From: Chitinophaga alhagiae
GTDB lineage: Bacteria; Bacteroidota; Bacteroidia; Chitinophagales; Chitinophagaceae
Length of the DNA stretch: 64,000 nt
Reading direction: 5' to 3'
Assembly: GCF_003568665.1 (NCBI RefSeq)
Contig: NZ_QXMH01000002.1
Coordinates: 248,001 to 312,000, forward strand
Shown here one piece after another: positions 34,586 through 43,818 of the stretch. The position numbers and the translations under genes are program-made. Position 1 is the stretch's first letter; the number at the start of each line of letters is the position of its first letter. The notes under the pieces are model-generated. The model saw only the letters and a program-made list of their open reading frames with translations, did no database searches and had not been told where the DNA came from.

Positions 34586-36730
34586 ATGGCAGACTTAAGA
34601 TTTCAAAGAAACTTTGGTATTGCGGCGCACATTGATGCCGGTAAAACCACTACCACAGAGCGTATCCTGTATTATACAGGGAAGACCCACAAAATCGGTG
34701 AGGTTCACGAAGGGGCAGCTACCATGGACTGGATGGCCCAGGAGCAGGAGAGAGGTATTACCATCACATCTGCTGCTACCACCTGTTTCTGGAACTTCCC
34801 TACCGACCAGGGAAAAAGTACGCCTGATACCAAACAGTATAAATTCAATATCATCGATACTCCGGGCCACGTGGACTTTACCGTAGAGGTAGAGCGTTCC
34901 CTGCGTGTGCTGGACGGGCTGGTTGCATTGTTCTGCGCCGTATCCGGTGTTGAGCCCCAATCCGAGACCGTTTGGCGCCAGGCTAACAAATACCGCGTAC
35001 CCCGTATCGGTTTTGTGAATAAAATGGACCGTTCCGGCGCTGACTTCCTGAACGTGGTTAAACAGGTAAGGGAAATGCTGGGCGCCAACCCCGTTCCCCT
35101 GGTACTGCCCATTGGCGCTGAAGATAACTTCAAAGGCGTGGTAGACCTGATCACCATGAAAGGTATCATCTGGGACGAAGCCGGTAAAGGCGCTACCTTC
35201 GAAGAGATAGAGATCCCCGCGGATATGAAAGAAGAAGCGGAAGAATGGAGAGGCAAGCTCGTGGAAGCGGTAGCTGACTACGATGATAAACTGCTGGAGA
35301 AATTCTTCGACGACCCGAACTCCATCTCTGAAGCCGAGATCCACGAAGCGATCCGCAAAGCCACCATCGATATGGCCATCATTCCGATGATGTGCGGTTC
35401 CTCCTTCAAAAACAAAGGTGTTCAGAAAATGCTGGACGGTGTTTGCCGTTACCTGCCTTCTCCGATGGACATCGAAGCGGTGAAAGGTACCAACCCTGAC
35501 AATGGTGAGGAAATTGAACGTAAGCCCGACGCAAAAGAACCTTTTGCAGCACTGGCGTTCAAGATCATGACAGACCCCTTCGTAGGCCGTCTGGCATTCT
35601 TCCGGGCTTATTCCGGCCACCTGGACGCGGGTTCTTATGTACTGAACACCCGTACCGGCAAAAACGAGCGTATCAGCCGTATCATGCAGATGCACGCTAA
35701 CAAGCAGAACCCCATCGAGTTTATCGAAGCTGGTGACATTGGTGCTGCTGTTGGTTTTAAAGATATCAAAACCGGTGACACCCTTTGCGCGGAAGATCAT
35801 CCCATTGTACTGGAATCTATGACCTTCCCCGACCCCGTGATCCACATTGCCATTGAGCCTAAAACGCAGGCAGACGTAGATAAAATGGGTATGGCCATTG
35901 CCAAGCTGGTGGAAGAAGACCCCACCCTGAAGGCAAAGACCGATGAGGAAACCGGCCAGACCGTATTGAGCGGTATGGGCGAGCTGCACCTCGAGATCAT
36001 TGTTGACCGTATGCGCCGCGAGTTTAAAGTGGAAGTGAACCAGGGTGCTCCCCAGGTTGCTTACAAAGAAGCTTTCACGCAGAAAGTGGAACACCGCGAA
36101 GTATTCAAGAAACAAACCGGTGGCCGCGGTAAATTCGCAGACATCCAGATAGAGATCGGCCCTGCTGATGCAGAATGGCTGAAAGAGAACGACGGCAAAT
36201 TCTTCCAGTTCGTGAACGATATCTTCGGTGGTTCTATCCCCAAAGAGTTCATTCCCGCGGTACAGAAAGGCTTTGAGCAATCCATGAACAATGGCGTGCT
36301 GGCCAACTTCCCGATGACGAGCCTGAAAGTACGCCTGTTCGATGGTTCTTTCCACGCGGTAGACTCCGATGCCATGTCTTTCGAGCTTTGCGCCAAGTCT
36401 GCTTTCCGTGAAGCCGGCCGTAAAGCGAAACCCGTTCTGCTGGAACCTATCATGAAAGTAGAAGTAACCACGCCTGACCAGTACATGGGTGACGTTACCG
36501 GTGACCTGAACCGCCGCCGTGGTATGCTGGAAGGTATGGAATCCCGCAATGGCGCACAGGTGATCAAAGCCAAAGTGCCCCTGAGCGAAATGTTCGGTTA
36601 CGTAACGCAGCTGCGTTCACTGTCTTCCGGCCGCGCTACCTCCATCATGGAGTTCTCTCACTACAACCCTGCACCCAACAACATTGCTGAAGAAGTAGTG
36701 GCCAAGGTGAAAGGTAAAGTGAACGCCTAA
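34586..36730 (+). CDS. fusA: elongation factor G
   Basis: A 714-residue translational GTPase that drives ribosomal translocation. GTPase motifs: G1 AHIDAGKT (14-21), switch [14 protein letters not shown]3 DTPGH, G4 NKMD. Domains II-V follow with [30 protein letters not shown] and the C-terminal [23 protein letters not shown]. Unlike the common arrangement it is separated from rpsG by a 10-kb insertion and transcribed alone, between its own promoter and a terminator. Confidence 0.98.
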   Translation: MADLRFQRNFGIAAHIDAGKTTTTERILYYTGKTHKIGEVHEGAATMDWMAQEQERGITITSAATTCFWNFPTDQGKSTPDTKQYKFNIIDTPGHVDFTVEVERSLRVLDGLVALFCAVSGVEPQSETVWRQANKYRVPRIGFVNKMDRSGADFLNVVKQVREMLGANPVPLVLPIGAEDNFKGVVDLITMKGIIWDEAGKGATFEEIEIPADMKEEAEEWRGKLVEAVADYDDKLLEKFFDDPNSISEAEIHEAIRKATIDMAIIPMMCGSSFKNKGVQKMLDGVCRYLPSPMDIEAVKGTNPDNGEEIERKPDAKEPFAALAFKIMTDPFVGRLAFFRAYSGHLDAGSYVLNTRTGKNERISRIMQMHANKQNPIEFIEAGDIGAAVGFKDIKTGDTLCAEDHPIVLESMTFPDPVIHIAIEPKTQADVDKMGMAIAKLVEEDPTLKAKTDEETGQTVLSGMGELHLEIIVDRMRREFKVEVNQGAPQVAYKEAFTQKVEHREVFKKQTGGRGKFADIQIEIGPADAEWLKENDGKFFQFVNDIFGGSIPKEFIPAVQKGFEQSMNNGVLANFPMTSLKVRLFDGSFHAVDSDAMSFELCAKSAFREAGRKAKPVLLEPIMKVEVTTPDQYMGDVTGDLNRRRGMLEGMESRNGAQVIKAKVPLSEMFGYVTQLRSLSSGRATSIMEFSHYNPAPNNIAEEVVAKVKGKVNA

Positions 36731-36757
36731 GCACAAGTTGATAGATAGAAATAAAAG

Positions 36758-36787
36758 AGCCCTCCGTACGCGGGGGGCTTTTTTTTA
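36758..36787. terminator. bidirectional terminator between fusA and the PQQ-type dehydrogenase gene
   Basis: AGCCCTCCG and CGGGGGGCT pair (one G-U) around TACG; eight T follow on the plus strand, and a T-rich tract also follows on the minus strand. It serves both convergent genes. Confidence 0.88.
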
Positions 36788-37906
36788 TTACTCCGGCTTG
36801 CTCACCTCAATGATCTTTCCCGGGCTTTCATCTGTACAGATGTACACCCGCCCGTTGGGCGATACGCAAACATCCCGCAGCCGGCCGAACTTGCCGGTAA
36901 AGTAGGTTTTGCTGCCTGTTACCGTTTTACCGTCTGCGCTGAGCTGGAGCTGGTACAGGGTGGTATTTTTCAGGCTGGTGACCAGCAGCGAGTTCTTCCA
37001 CTGGGGAATGCGCTCGTGGTTGTAATAATCCAGCCCGCAGAGGGCAAAAGTGCTGCCGCCGGTTGACCAGATCGGCTCCCTGACGTTATTGGCCGTACAA
37101 AAGGCCGTTTCAGACCCCGTATTGCAGGGGCCTTCCACGGTGGGCCAGCCGTAATTCCTTTGTTTTTCAATGATGTTCACTTCATCTTCTATGCCGGCCC
37201 CATGCTCGGCCGCGTAGAGGGTGTTATTGACCATTACCAGTCCCTGCGGGTTGCGGTGGCCGTAGCTCCACAGGGGATTGCCGGGAATGGGGTTGTCTGC
37301 CGGAACGGAGCCGTCCAGGTTCAGCCGCAGCACCTTTCCGCTGAGGGAGGTAGTGAGCTGTGCGTTGCCGCTGGCCGCCGCATCGCCGGTGGTAATAAAG
37401 AGCTTGTCTCCGCTGATCAGCAGGCGGGAGCCGTTGTGAATGCCCGCTGCCGGTATGTTCTCGATAATGGTGGCAGGGGAGGCCAGGGTATTGTTCTCAT
37501 AACGGTACCGCACTACTTTTTCCCGGTAAGGGTTGCCGTAGTTGTACACCAGGTATACAAAAGGCTGCTGCGTAAAGGAGGGGTGCAGCACCATGCCCAG
37601 CAGGCCGCCTTCGCCGTTGGCCACTACCTCCGGAATAGTGAGCAGGGGTTTCAGCTCGCCGGTTTTGGGGTCTACACGGCTCACTTTTCCGCCCCTTTCC
37701 GTCATCCAGATATGATCATCAGGCCCCCAGAGAATTTCCCATGGGCGGGAAATACCCTGTTGTACCACCACGCGCACACTGTCTTTCGGCCAGTCTGGAT
37801 CTTCGCCGTTTGGCGGCGGGGCGGACTTTTTATGACAGGAGGCGGCAAAGAAAGAGCCGGCGCATAACAGCACCAGCAGCACGGCAAATATGGGGGCAGG
37901 TTTCAT
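36788..37906 (-). CDS. PQQ-dependent sugar dehydrogenase family lipoprotein (soluble GDH/Yli-like propeller)
   Basis: A 372-residue lipoprotein with lipobox FAASC (Cys24). The propeller shows GISRPWEILWGPDDHIWMTERGGKVSRVD, GLLGMVLHPSF, IHNGSRLLISGDKLFITTGDA, GKVLRLNLDGSVPADNP, WSYGHRNPQGLV and AAEHGAGIEDEVNIIEKQRNYGWP, which match the glucose/sorbosone dehydrogenase family with the His/Arg cofactor region. Members oxidise aldoses with PQQ or are of unknown substrate; PQQ synthesis is not visible here. It is convergent with fusA and transcribed alone. Confidence 0.87.
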   Translation of the reverse strand: MKPAPIFAVLLVLLCAGSFFAASCHKKSAPPPNGEDPDWPKDSVRVVVQQGISRPWEILWGPDDHIWMTERGGKVSRVDPKTGELKPLLTIPEVVANGEGGLLGMVLHPSFTQQPFVYLVYNYGNPYREKVVRYRYENNTLASPATIIENIPAAGIHNGSRLLISGDKLFITTGDAAASGNAQLTTSLSGKVLRLNLDGSVPADNPIPGNPLWSYGHRNPQGLVMVNNTLYAAEHGAGIEDEVNIIEKQRNYGWPTVEGPCNTGSETAFCTANNVREPIWSTGGSTFALCGLDYYNHERIPQWKNSLLVTSLKNTTLYQLQLSADGKTVTGSKTYFTGKFGRLRDVCVSPNGRVYICTDESPGKIIEVSKPE

Positions 37907-38103
37907 AGCATTTTAGTTTAGAACAACTATTTAGGCGAACAAATTGTCTGCCAGCTTAAAAAAAATAAAGTTTTTATAAAACCTTTTTCGCATTCGAGTG
38001 TTTAAAATATGTTTATTGTATTCATAATCAATCACACCGGTTCTGATTTGTCCCCATTCCATGAATGTTCAAGAAGCAGCAATTTCATCAAAACACAAAT
38101 CAT

Positions 38104-38700
38104 ATGAGAAAAATTGGTTACTTAACCCTCCTCATGTCCACAGTTTTTTTTGCGGCCACCGGTTTTGCCCAAACCCAGAAAGGAAATGTTATGGTAGGCG
38201 CGCAACTTGCCAATATCGGGGGTACCTTCCAGAATGGAGGCAGTGTATTTAACTTAAACCTGACGCCTAAAGCAGGCTGGTTTATACAAGACAATGTGGC
38301 CATTGGCGTGGACGTTAACCTGGGGCTGACCACCGGTAACGATCAAACGGACTTCCTGTACGGTATAGGTGCTTTTGGCAGATATTATGTGGCAGACAAA
38401 AAGGTGGAGATAGACAAAAAGGCCCGCTGGTTCTTTGAAGCAAGCGCCGGTTTTAATGGCGTGAACCGCAAGGTAGGGGACGCCAGCACTAATACGAACG
38501 GTCTTGGTCTGGGCATTGGCCCCGGCCTGGCTTATTTCATCACGCCCAATATTGGTTTGGAAGGCCTGGTGAAGTATGACCTGACGGTGGGCTTCGGCAG
38601 CTCTACCACGGCCCACAGGGTGAGCTTTAACCTCGGCTTCCAGATCTACCTGCCTTCGGCCAAGGCCCGGCAAACGATCAGGGAAGTAGGGGACAAATAA
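38104..38700 (+). CDS. outer-membrane beta-barrel protein (small porin-like)
   Basis: A 198-residue protein: signal peptide (LTLLMSTVFFAATGFAQ), then alternating strands such as GNVMVGAQLANIGGTF, NLNLTPKAGWFIQDNVAIGVDVNLGL and GLGIGPGLAYFITPNIGLEGLVKYDL, ending RVSFNLGFQIYLPS. This is the eight-stranded OmpA/OmpX-like barrel family of Bacteroidota. A short charged tail (KARQTIREVGDK) lies beyond the last strand. No ligand is known. ATG 38104 precedes the signal; an upstream ATG at 38065 adds residues with no signal character. Confidence 0.82.
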   Translation: MRKIGYLTLLMSTVFFAATGFAQTQKGNVMVGAQLANIGGTFQNGGSVFNLNLTPKAGWFIQDNVAIGVDVNLGLTTGNDQTDFLYGIGAFGRYYVADKKVEIDKKARWFFEASAGFNGVNRKVGDASTNTNGLGLGIGPGLAYFITPNIGLEGLVKYDLTVGFGSSTTAHRVSFNLGFQIYLPSAKARQTIREVGDK

Positions 38701-38746
38701 CAGGAGAACCCCTCTTAAGTCGATCAATACACAAACTGAAAATGAG

Positions 38747-38791
38747 AACGGGTTGTTTTCCGCCGGCAGTGCGGGGAACGGCCCGTTTTTC
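38747..38791 (+). terminator. terminator after the beta-barrel gene
   Basis: AACGGG...CCCGTT encloses a second stem GTTTTCCGC/GCGGGGAAC and is followed by TTTTCTTT. Confidence 0.75.
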
Positions 38792-38908
38792 TTTGGGGCC
38801 GGCTCTCCGGGGCCAGCGGAGGGCCGCACCGGATTGCAGCGCCGTATTCCGTATTGCTTTCCTGCCGGCGGCGCTTCGGGTTTACGCTGAAGTTTTGGGC
38901 GCCGGGAG

Positions 38909-39736
38909 TTACTTCACTGCCGGCGTTTCCCCCTGTTTGCCCGGCAGCTCAAACCTGATCACCACCTGGTGTTTGGAGGCCACCGCCCTGCCATCCAGCC
39001 GGGCCGGTATCCATTTCGGCATTTTTTCCACAACGCGCATGGCCTCTTCTTCCAGGCCATAGCCAATTACATGGCCTACGGTGGCGGGGTTGCCTACGCG
39101 GCCGTTGGCCAGTATCAGGAACTCAACGGTAACGGCGCCCCCAACGCCGGCGGCTTTGGCCTCTTTAGGGTATTGCAGGGTCTTTTTCACAAAATACCGG
39201 AGGGCCTGCCCGCCTCCATTGAACTGCGGGAGGCTGTTCACGGAAGGCGTGGTTACGTCTGCCGGTTTGCGGAGGGAGTTGGGAATGGTTACCCGCAGGG
39301 GGAGGGTCATCCGGAGGTCTACCGGTTTGCCGTTCAGCAGGCCCGGTTTCCAGCGGGGCATGCCGGAAAAGAGCGTCACTACTTCCTTATCCAGCTGCCG
39401 GATGCCCGGATGTTTGATCTTGACGTCTGTGACGTACCCTGTGCGTTCTACCAGGAAGTCTACATAAACCATTACAACTGAATCGTTTCGGAGCGCTACA
39501 TAGGGTATCTTGAGATGGGCCGCTATCCAGTCATGCATATATTCTTCACCCTGGGGGAATTGGGGCATTACGTCCGCTTTGAGGGATTCCAGCTCCCGGG
39601 CCAGTTCGGCCCGCATTTCCGCCTCCGAAAGCGGGGTGGAGGCAGGTTCCTGGGCGGCGGCGCGGCTTCCGGCGGCAAAAAAAAGCGCCAGCAGCAGGAT
39701 GTGCGGAAAACAAGCAGGAGGAAGCCGGTAAAACAT
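38909..39736 (-). CDS. secreted protein with two TonB C-terminal-type domains
   Basis: A 275-residue protein with a signal peptide (LLALFFAAGSRAAAQ) instead of the anchor and Pro-rich linker of classic TonB. Two TonB_C-like modules are visible: about 60-155 (VMVYVDFLVERTGYVTDVKI, VVTLFSGMPRWKPGLLNGKPVDLRMTLPLRV) and about 175-268 (YFVKKTLQYPKEAKAAGVGGAVTVEFLILANGRVGNPATV, MPKWIPARLDGRAVASKHQVVIRFEL). Such periplasmic repeats are common in Bacteroidota; whether they energise receptors is unclear. It stands alone on the minus strand, divergent from rpsJ. Confidence 0.8.
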   Translation of the reverse strand: MFYRLPPACFPHILLLALFFAAGSRAAAQEPASTPLSEAEMRAELARELESLKADVMPQFPQGEEYMHDWIAAHLKIPYVALRNDSVVMVYVDFLVERTGYVTDVKIKHPGIRQLDKEVVTLFSGMPRWKPGLLNGKPVDLRMTLPLRVTIPNSLRKPADVTTPSVNSLPQFNGGGQALRYFVKKTLQYPKEAKAAGVGGAVTVEFLILANGRVGNPATVGHVIGYGLEEEAMRVVEKMPKWIPARLDGRAVASKHQVVIRFELPGKQGETPAVK

Positions 39737-39852
39737 TGGGAATAAAAAGGTTAGGTATTTTTTATAACTTGCGGGCGATCACCCTGTACCAATAAAACTA
39801 ACAGAAATGCGGCAAAAAGTCAATAATCTCCTGAAATATTACCCCTGAAATA

Positions 39853-39895
39853 TTTGTCGCAATAAAAAAAACACTTACCTTTGCCCTCCCAAATT
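39853..39895 (+). promoter_or_regulatory. rpsJ (S10 operon) promoter
   Basis: TTTG (39853-39856), a 19-bp spacer and TACCTTTG (39876-39883), followed by CCCTCCCAAATT. Both boxes, the spacing and the C-rich initial sequence match the rpsL promoter. The leader to the rpsJ ATG is about 36 nt. Confidence 0.85.
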
Positions 39896-39925
39896 GAGGG
39901 GTAAATTAGAAGAAGTTCATTGCAT

Positions 39926-40231
39926 ATGTCTCAGAGAATTAGAATCAAGCTGAAGTCCTACGATCACAATCTGGTAGATAAATCTGCCGAGAAGATCGTT
40001 AAAACCGTGCGTAACACCGGTGCCGTGGTAACAGGTCCTATTCCTTTGCCAACAGAGAAGAAAATCTTTACGGTACTGCGTTCTCCGCACGTGAACAAAA
40101 AAGCGCGTGAGCAATTCCAACTGTGTACGCATAAGCGTTTGTTGGACATTTACACATCTTCTTCCAGGACCGTAGACGCGCTGAGCAAGCTCGATCTGCC
40201 TTCTGGTGTGGAAGTGGAAATTAAAGCGTAG
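39926..40231 (+). CDS. rpsJ: 30S ribosomal protein S10
   Basis: A 101-residue head protein, also the NusE antitermination partner of NusB. Conserved [43 protein letters not shown] and the C-terminal [10 protein letters not shown] are all present. ATG 39926 is used; a TTG six bases earlier is rejected because family members begin MSQRIRI. First gene of the S10 operon, followed by an unusually long structured spacer. Confidence 0.97.
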   Translation: MSQRIRIKLKSYDHNLVDKSAEKIVKTVRNTGAVVTGPIPLPTEKKIFTVLRSPHVNKKAREQFQLCTHKRLLDIYTSSSRTVDALSKLDLPSGVEVEIKA

Positions 40232-40401
40232 TTAAGAGAGGACCTCAGCAAAGGTGGGCGCAAGGCCCGCCTGAGGTATTTTGTGACAACAGCATTTAAA
40301 CCAGGTCACGCCTTCCGGGTGGCCGCCCAATAAAGCATTTAAACCGCTCATCCTGAGGATAGCTAGAGATCCCTCAGGCGCTGGGCTAAATTATATAACA
40401 C
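40232..40401 (+). promoter_or_regulatory. structured rpsJ-rplC spacer, candidate ribosomal-protein leader
   Basis: A 170-nt spacer with a bulged hairpin at 40242-40277 (ACCTCA/TGAGGT outside, GGTGGGC/GCCCGCC inside), a second stem CCTGAGG/CCTCAGG at 40352-40378, and the direct repeat AGCATTTAAACC at 40291-40302 and 40334-40345. Neither hairpin has a T-run, so they are not ordinary terminators. An autoregulatory target for an S10-operon protein is possible. Confidence 0.5.
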
Positions 40402-41025
40402 ATGAAAGGTATTATTGGTAAAAAGATTGGCATGACCAGCATCTTCGAGGCCAATGGCAAACAAACTGCCGTTACCATTATCGAAGCCGGTCCAAACGTG
40501 GTTACCCAGGTGAAATCCCAACTCACCGACGGGTACGACGCCGTTCAGGTAGCTTTTGGTGAGAAAAAGGAAAAGAACACTCCCAAAGCAGAGAAAAATC
40601 ACTTCGCGAAAGCTCAGACCTCCCCTAAACGTTACGTAAAAGAATTCCGCAACCCTGACGCAGCCGTGGCTAAGGCCCTCGGTGAGTCCATTACTGTAGA
40701 CATTTTCACCGAAGGTGAAACTGTTGACGTTGTGGGTACCTCTAAAGGCAAGGGTTTCCAGGGCGTTGTAAAACGTCATGGTTTCAGCGGTGTGGGCGAA
40801 GCGTCCCATGGTCAGCACGACCGTCAGAGAGCGCCCGGTTCCGTTGGTGGTTCTTCTTATCCTTCCCGCGTTTTCAAGGGTATGCGCATGGCAGGCCAGA
40901 TGGGCAACGAAAGAGTGAAAGTGAAAGGGCTGAAAATCGTGAAGATCTTCCCTGAAAAGAATTATATCCTGGTAAGTGGTTCCGTTCCCGGCCACATTGG
41001 TTCAATCGTTTTAATCCAGAAGTAA
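40402..41025 (+). CDS. rplC: 50S ribosomal protein L3
   Basis: A 207-residue protein whose central extension reaches the peptidyl-transferase centre. [15 protein letters not shown] and [22 protein letters not shown] are the typical blocks. In the tip ([15 protein letters not shown]) the glutamine methylated by PrmB in E. coli appears to be replaced, as in relatives. It ends 1 bp before rplD. Confidence 0.97.
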   Translation: MKGIIGKKIGMTSIFEANGKQTAVTIIEAGPNVVTQVKSQLTDGYDAVQVAFGEKKEKNTPKAEKNHFAKAQTSPKRYVKEFRNPDAAVAKALGESITVDIFTEGETVDVVGTSKGKGFQGVVKRHGFSGVGEASHGQHDRQRAPGSVGGSSYPSRVFKGMRMAGQMGNERVKVKGLKIVKIFPEKNYILVSGSVPGHIGSIVLIQK

Positions 41026-41026
41026 T

Positions 41027-41674
41027 ATGCAACTAGATATTTTAAATATAGAAGGTAAGAAGACCGGCAGGACCATTGAGCTTCCTGAAGAGATCTTTGG
41101 TGTTGAGCCGAACAATCACACAATTTACCTGGCTGTAAAACAATACCTGGCTGCACAGCGCCAGGGTACGCACAAGGTGAAGACCCGTGCTGAAGTAAAA
41201 GGTGCTTCCCGCAAGCTCCACAAACAAAAAGGCACCGGCGGTTCCCGTAAAGGTAACATCCGTAACCCGTTGTATAAAGGCGGTGGTACCATTTTCGGTC
41301 CCAAACCGCATGGTTATGACATCAAGCTGAACCGCAAGGTGAAAGATGTGGCCAAGATCTCCGCGCTGTCTGTAAAGGCGAAAGAGAACGCCATCATCGT
41401 GGTGGAAGACATCAACTTTGAGGCGCCCAAGACCAAACAGTTCGAAGCGGTCCTTAAAGCCCTGAATATCAACGTAGCCGGTAAAAAGACCCTGGTGGTA
41501 CTGCCGGAGTATAATGATAACGTATACCTGTCACTGCGCAACATCCCCACTGTGGGCAGCACCGTGCTGAGCGACGTGAACACCTACGACATCATGAACA
41601 GCAACTACCTGGTAATCACGGAGAGCGCAGCCAAGATCTTCACAGAAGAGCCGGCTGACGTAGTGGAAGCATAA
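41027..41674 (+). CDS. rplD: 50S ribosomal protein L4
   Basis: A 215-residue protein; its long loop (KGASRKLHKQKGTGGSRKGNIRNPLYKGGGTIFGPKPHGY) lines the exit tunnel, where macrolide-resistance changes occur. C-terminal part VVLPEYNDNVYLSLRNIP is standard. In E. coli L4 represses the S10 operon; the structured rpsJ-rplC spacer is a possible target here. Confidence 0.97.
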   Translation: MQLDILNIEGKKTGRTIELPEEIFGVEPNNHTIYLAVKQYLAAQRQGTHKVKTRAEVKGASRKLHKQKGTGGSRKGNIRNPLYKGGGTIFGPKPHGYDIKLNRKVKDVAKISALSVKAKENAIIVVEDINFEAPKTKQFEAVLKALNINVAGKKTLVVLPEYNDNVYLSLRNIPTVGSTVLSDVNTYDIMNSNYLVITESAAKIFTEEPADVVEA

Positions 41675-41740
41675 TAAAATTCAGTAAACAAGCGCCGCGC
41701 CTGATGGAATATCGGGTACAGGCACAAAAAATAAGAACTG

Positions 41741-42040
41741 ATGAAACTGTCTGATGTTTTAATCAAACCGGTGATCTCTGAGAAAGTGAACAAGGCTACC
41801 GAAAAGTTCAACCGCTTTTACTTCATTGTTGACAAAAAAGCCAACAAACTGGAGATCAAAAAAGCAGTGGAAGATTTCTACGGCGTAACGGTTGCCGAAG
41901 TGAACACCCTGGTGATGCCCGGTAAGAACAAGACCCGCTTTACCAAAGCCGGCTTTATTTCCGGCCGCAAGCCTTCTTACAAGAAAGCAGTGGTAACGCT
42001 GGCAGAAGGAGAATCCATAGATCTGTATGCTAACATATAA
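41741..42040 (+). CDS. rplW: 50S ribosomal protein L23
   Basis: A 99-residue tunnel-exit protein that docks trigger factor and SRP. VLIKPVISEKVNKATEKFNRFYFIVDKKANKLEIKKAVEDFYGVTV is the family core, and GFISGRKPSYKKAVVTL the C-terminal part. Spacers of 66 bp before and 93 bp after it are longer than usual. Confidence 0.96.
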   Translation: MKLSDVLIKPVISEKVNKATEKFNRFYFIVDKKANKLEIKKAVEDFYGVTVAEVNTLVMPGKNKTRFTKAGFISGRKPSYKKAVVTLAEGESIDLYANI

Positions 42041-42044
42041 TATA

Positions 42045-42078
42045 CCAGTGCCGTTAACGGCGTAAGCCGCTAACCTGG
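42045..42078 (+). promoter_or_regulatory. hairpin in the rplW-rplB spacer
   Basis: CCAG/CTGG outer pairs and GTTAACGGC/GCCGCTAAC arms (one mismatch) close a GTAA tetraloop of the GNRA type, 5 nt past the rplW stop. No T-run follows. Confidence 0.45.
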
Positions 42079-42133
42079 ATGTATATACAGATCAACTATA
42101 AATAGTCTATTAAATCATTGAATTAAGTAGAAA

Positions 42134-42967
42134 ATGGCACTGAAAAAGTACAAACCGATTACAGCCGGTACCCGTTGGAAAATAGGCAATGCATTTGCAG
42201 AGCTGACTACCGACACTCCCGAGAAGAGCCTGCTGGCTCCCGCAAAACGTACCGGCGGTAGGAACGCACAGGGCAGAAGGTCCATGCGTTACATCGGTGG
42301 CGGGCACAAAAAACAATACCGTATCGTTGACTTCAAGCGCGATAAGGCCAATGTACCTGCAACCGTAAAGTCAATTGAATACGATCCGAACCGTACCGCG
42401 TTCATCGCCCTGCTGCATTATGCAGACGGTGAAAAGCGCTACATCCTGGCCCCCCAGGGCCTGCAGGTAGGCGCTACCGTGGTAAGCGGAGCAGACGTTG
42501 CCCCTGAACTGGGTAATGCCCTGCCGCTGAAAAACATGCCCCTGGGTACTGTGGTACACAACATTGAGCTGCAGCCCGGTAAAGGCGGCGCCATTGCACG
42601 CAGTGCAGGTACCTACGCCCAGCTGAGCAACAAGGAAGAAAAATATGCCGTGCTGAAAATGCCTTCCGGCGAGCTGCGTAAAGTGCTGAGCACCTGCGCT
42701 GCCACCGTAGGTACAGTGTCTAACTCAGACCATGCGCTGCAGTCCATCGGTAAAGCCGGTGCCAACCGTTGGAGAGGTATCAAGCCGCGTAACCGTGGTG
42801 TTGCCATGAACCCTGTAGATCACCCGATGGGGGGTGGTGAAGGTAAATCTTCAGGCGGTCACCCGAGGTCCAGAACAGGTAAATATGCGAAAGGCCTGAA
42901 AACCAGGAAACCGCATAAGAGCTCTGATAAACTGATCATCAGCCGCAAAAACGGTAAGAAATTATAA
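42134..42967 (+). CDS. rplB: 50S ribosomal protein L2
   Basis: A 277-residue protein supporting the peptidyl-transferase centre and subunit association. [54 protein letters not shown], and [32 protein letters not shown] are conserved; the DHPM has Met where E. coli has a second His. A strong hairpin lies between it and rpsS. Confidence 0.98.
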   Translation: MALKKYKPITAGTRWKIGNAFAELTTDTPEKSLLAPAKRTGGRNAQGRRSMRYIGGGHKKQYRIVDFKRDKANVPATVKSIEYDPNRTAFIALLHYADGEKRYILAPQGLQVGATVVSGADVAPELGNALPLKNMPLGTVVHNIELQPGKGGAIARSAGTYAQLSNKEEKYAVLKMPSGELRKVLSTCAATVGTVSNSDHALQSIGKAGANRWRGIKPRNRGVAMNPVDHPMGGGEGKSSGGHPRSRTGKYAKGLKTRKPHKSSDKLIISRKNGKKL

Positions 42968-42981
42968 TCACGCTTAACAAG

Positions 42982-43011
42982 TTTCAATCCCGGTAAGGGC
43001 CGGGGTTGAAA
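42982..43011 (+). promoter_or_regulatory. 12-bp hairpin in the rplB-rpsS spacer
   Basis: TTTCAATCCCGG and CCGGGGTTGAAA pair fully (one G-U) around TAAGGG, ending 18 nt before the rpsS ATG. There is no T-tract. A processing or regulatory element is inferred. Confidence 0.5.
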
Positions 43012-43029
43012 TCTTAAATAAAGAATAAC

Positions 43030-43296
43030 ATGGGTCGTTCCATTAAAAAAGGTCCTTACGTAGACTTTAAATTAGAGAAGAAGGTAGTAAAGCAGAATGA
43101 AGGCACCAAGCGTACGGTTATCAAAACCTGGAGCCGTCGTTCTACCATCACTCCGGACTTTGTGGGCCACACTTTTGCCGTTCACAACGGTAACAAGTTC
43201 ATCCCGGTGTACGTAACCGAGTTTATGGTGGGTCATAAGCTGGGTGAATTTGCACCTACCCGCAACTTTAAAGGGCACGCTAACAAGAAAATGTAG
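43030..43296 (+). CDS. rpsS: 30S ribosomal protein S19
   Basis: An 88-residue head protein contacting S13 and the A-site finger. [42 protein letters not shown] and [22 protein letters not shown] are diagnostic. The 116-bp spacer to rplV contains a distal TTCCGGT/ACCGGAA pairing (43324-43372). Confidence 0.97.
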   Translation: MGRSIKKGPYVDFKLEKKVVKQNEGTKRTVIKTWSRRSTITPDFVGHTFAVHNGNKFIPVYVTEFMVGHKLGEFAPTRNFKGHANKKM

Positions 43297-43412
43297 TAAC
43301 GGTTTGAAGTTTCCCGTTTTCGGTTCCGGTAAAGAGAACAACAGAAAGGCGATGGAAACAGCATGACCGGAAGCTGAAACAAGAAACTAATATAACACAG
43401 AAATCAATAACA

Positions 43413-43763
43413 ATGGAAGCAGTAGCTAAGCTGAACAATAATCCTACATCTACCCGCAAAATGCGTTTGCTGGCAGACCTGATCCGTGGTCTGGATGTAG
43501 AGAAAGCTTTGAATATTTTGAAATTCCATCCCAAACACCCGAGCACCCCGCTGGAGAAACTGTTGCTCTCCGCTGTGGCTAACTGGAAAGTGAAGAACGA
43601 AGGCGCCAGGGTAGAAGATGCCAACCTGTTCGTGAAAACCGTTTTTGTAGACGGTGGCCGCGTGCTCAAAAGGATGCGCCCCGCGCCGCAAGGCCGTGGT
43701 TACCGTATCCGCAAGAGAAGCAATCACGTAACTATTGTTGTAGACGGCCGCGCCGCCCAATAA
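43413..43763 (+). CDS. rplV: 50S ribosomal protein L22
   Basis: A 116-residue protein with a beta-hairpin in the exit tunnel. [31 protein letters not shown]-type start and [28 protein letters not shown] (hairpin and return strand) are conserved; the hairpin sequence is the usual macrolide-site region and looks normal. Confidence 0.96.
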   Translation: MEAVAKLNNNPTSTRKMRLLADLIRGLDVEKALNILKFHPKHPSTPLEKLLLSAVANWKVKNEGARVEDANLFVKTVFVDGGRVLKRMRPAPQGRGYRIRKRSNHVTIVVDGRAAQ

Positions 43764-43818
43764 TTGGCAAACTGTAGGAAAATATATATTTAAACTCATA
43801 GACAAATAAAACCAGAAC

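Noticed and set aside
34595-36355. 586-residue antisense frame in fusA
   Set aside because: It mirrors the conserved EF-G codons and has no domain or start signal of its own.
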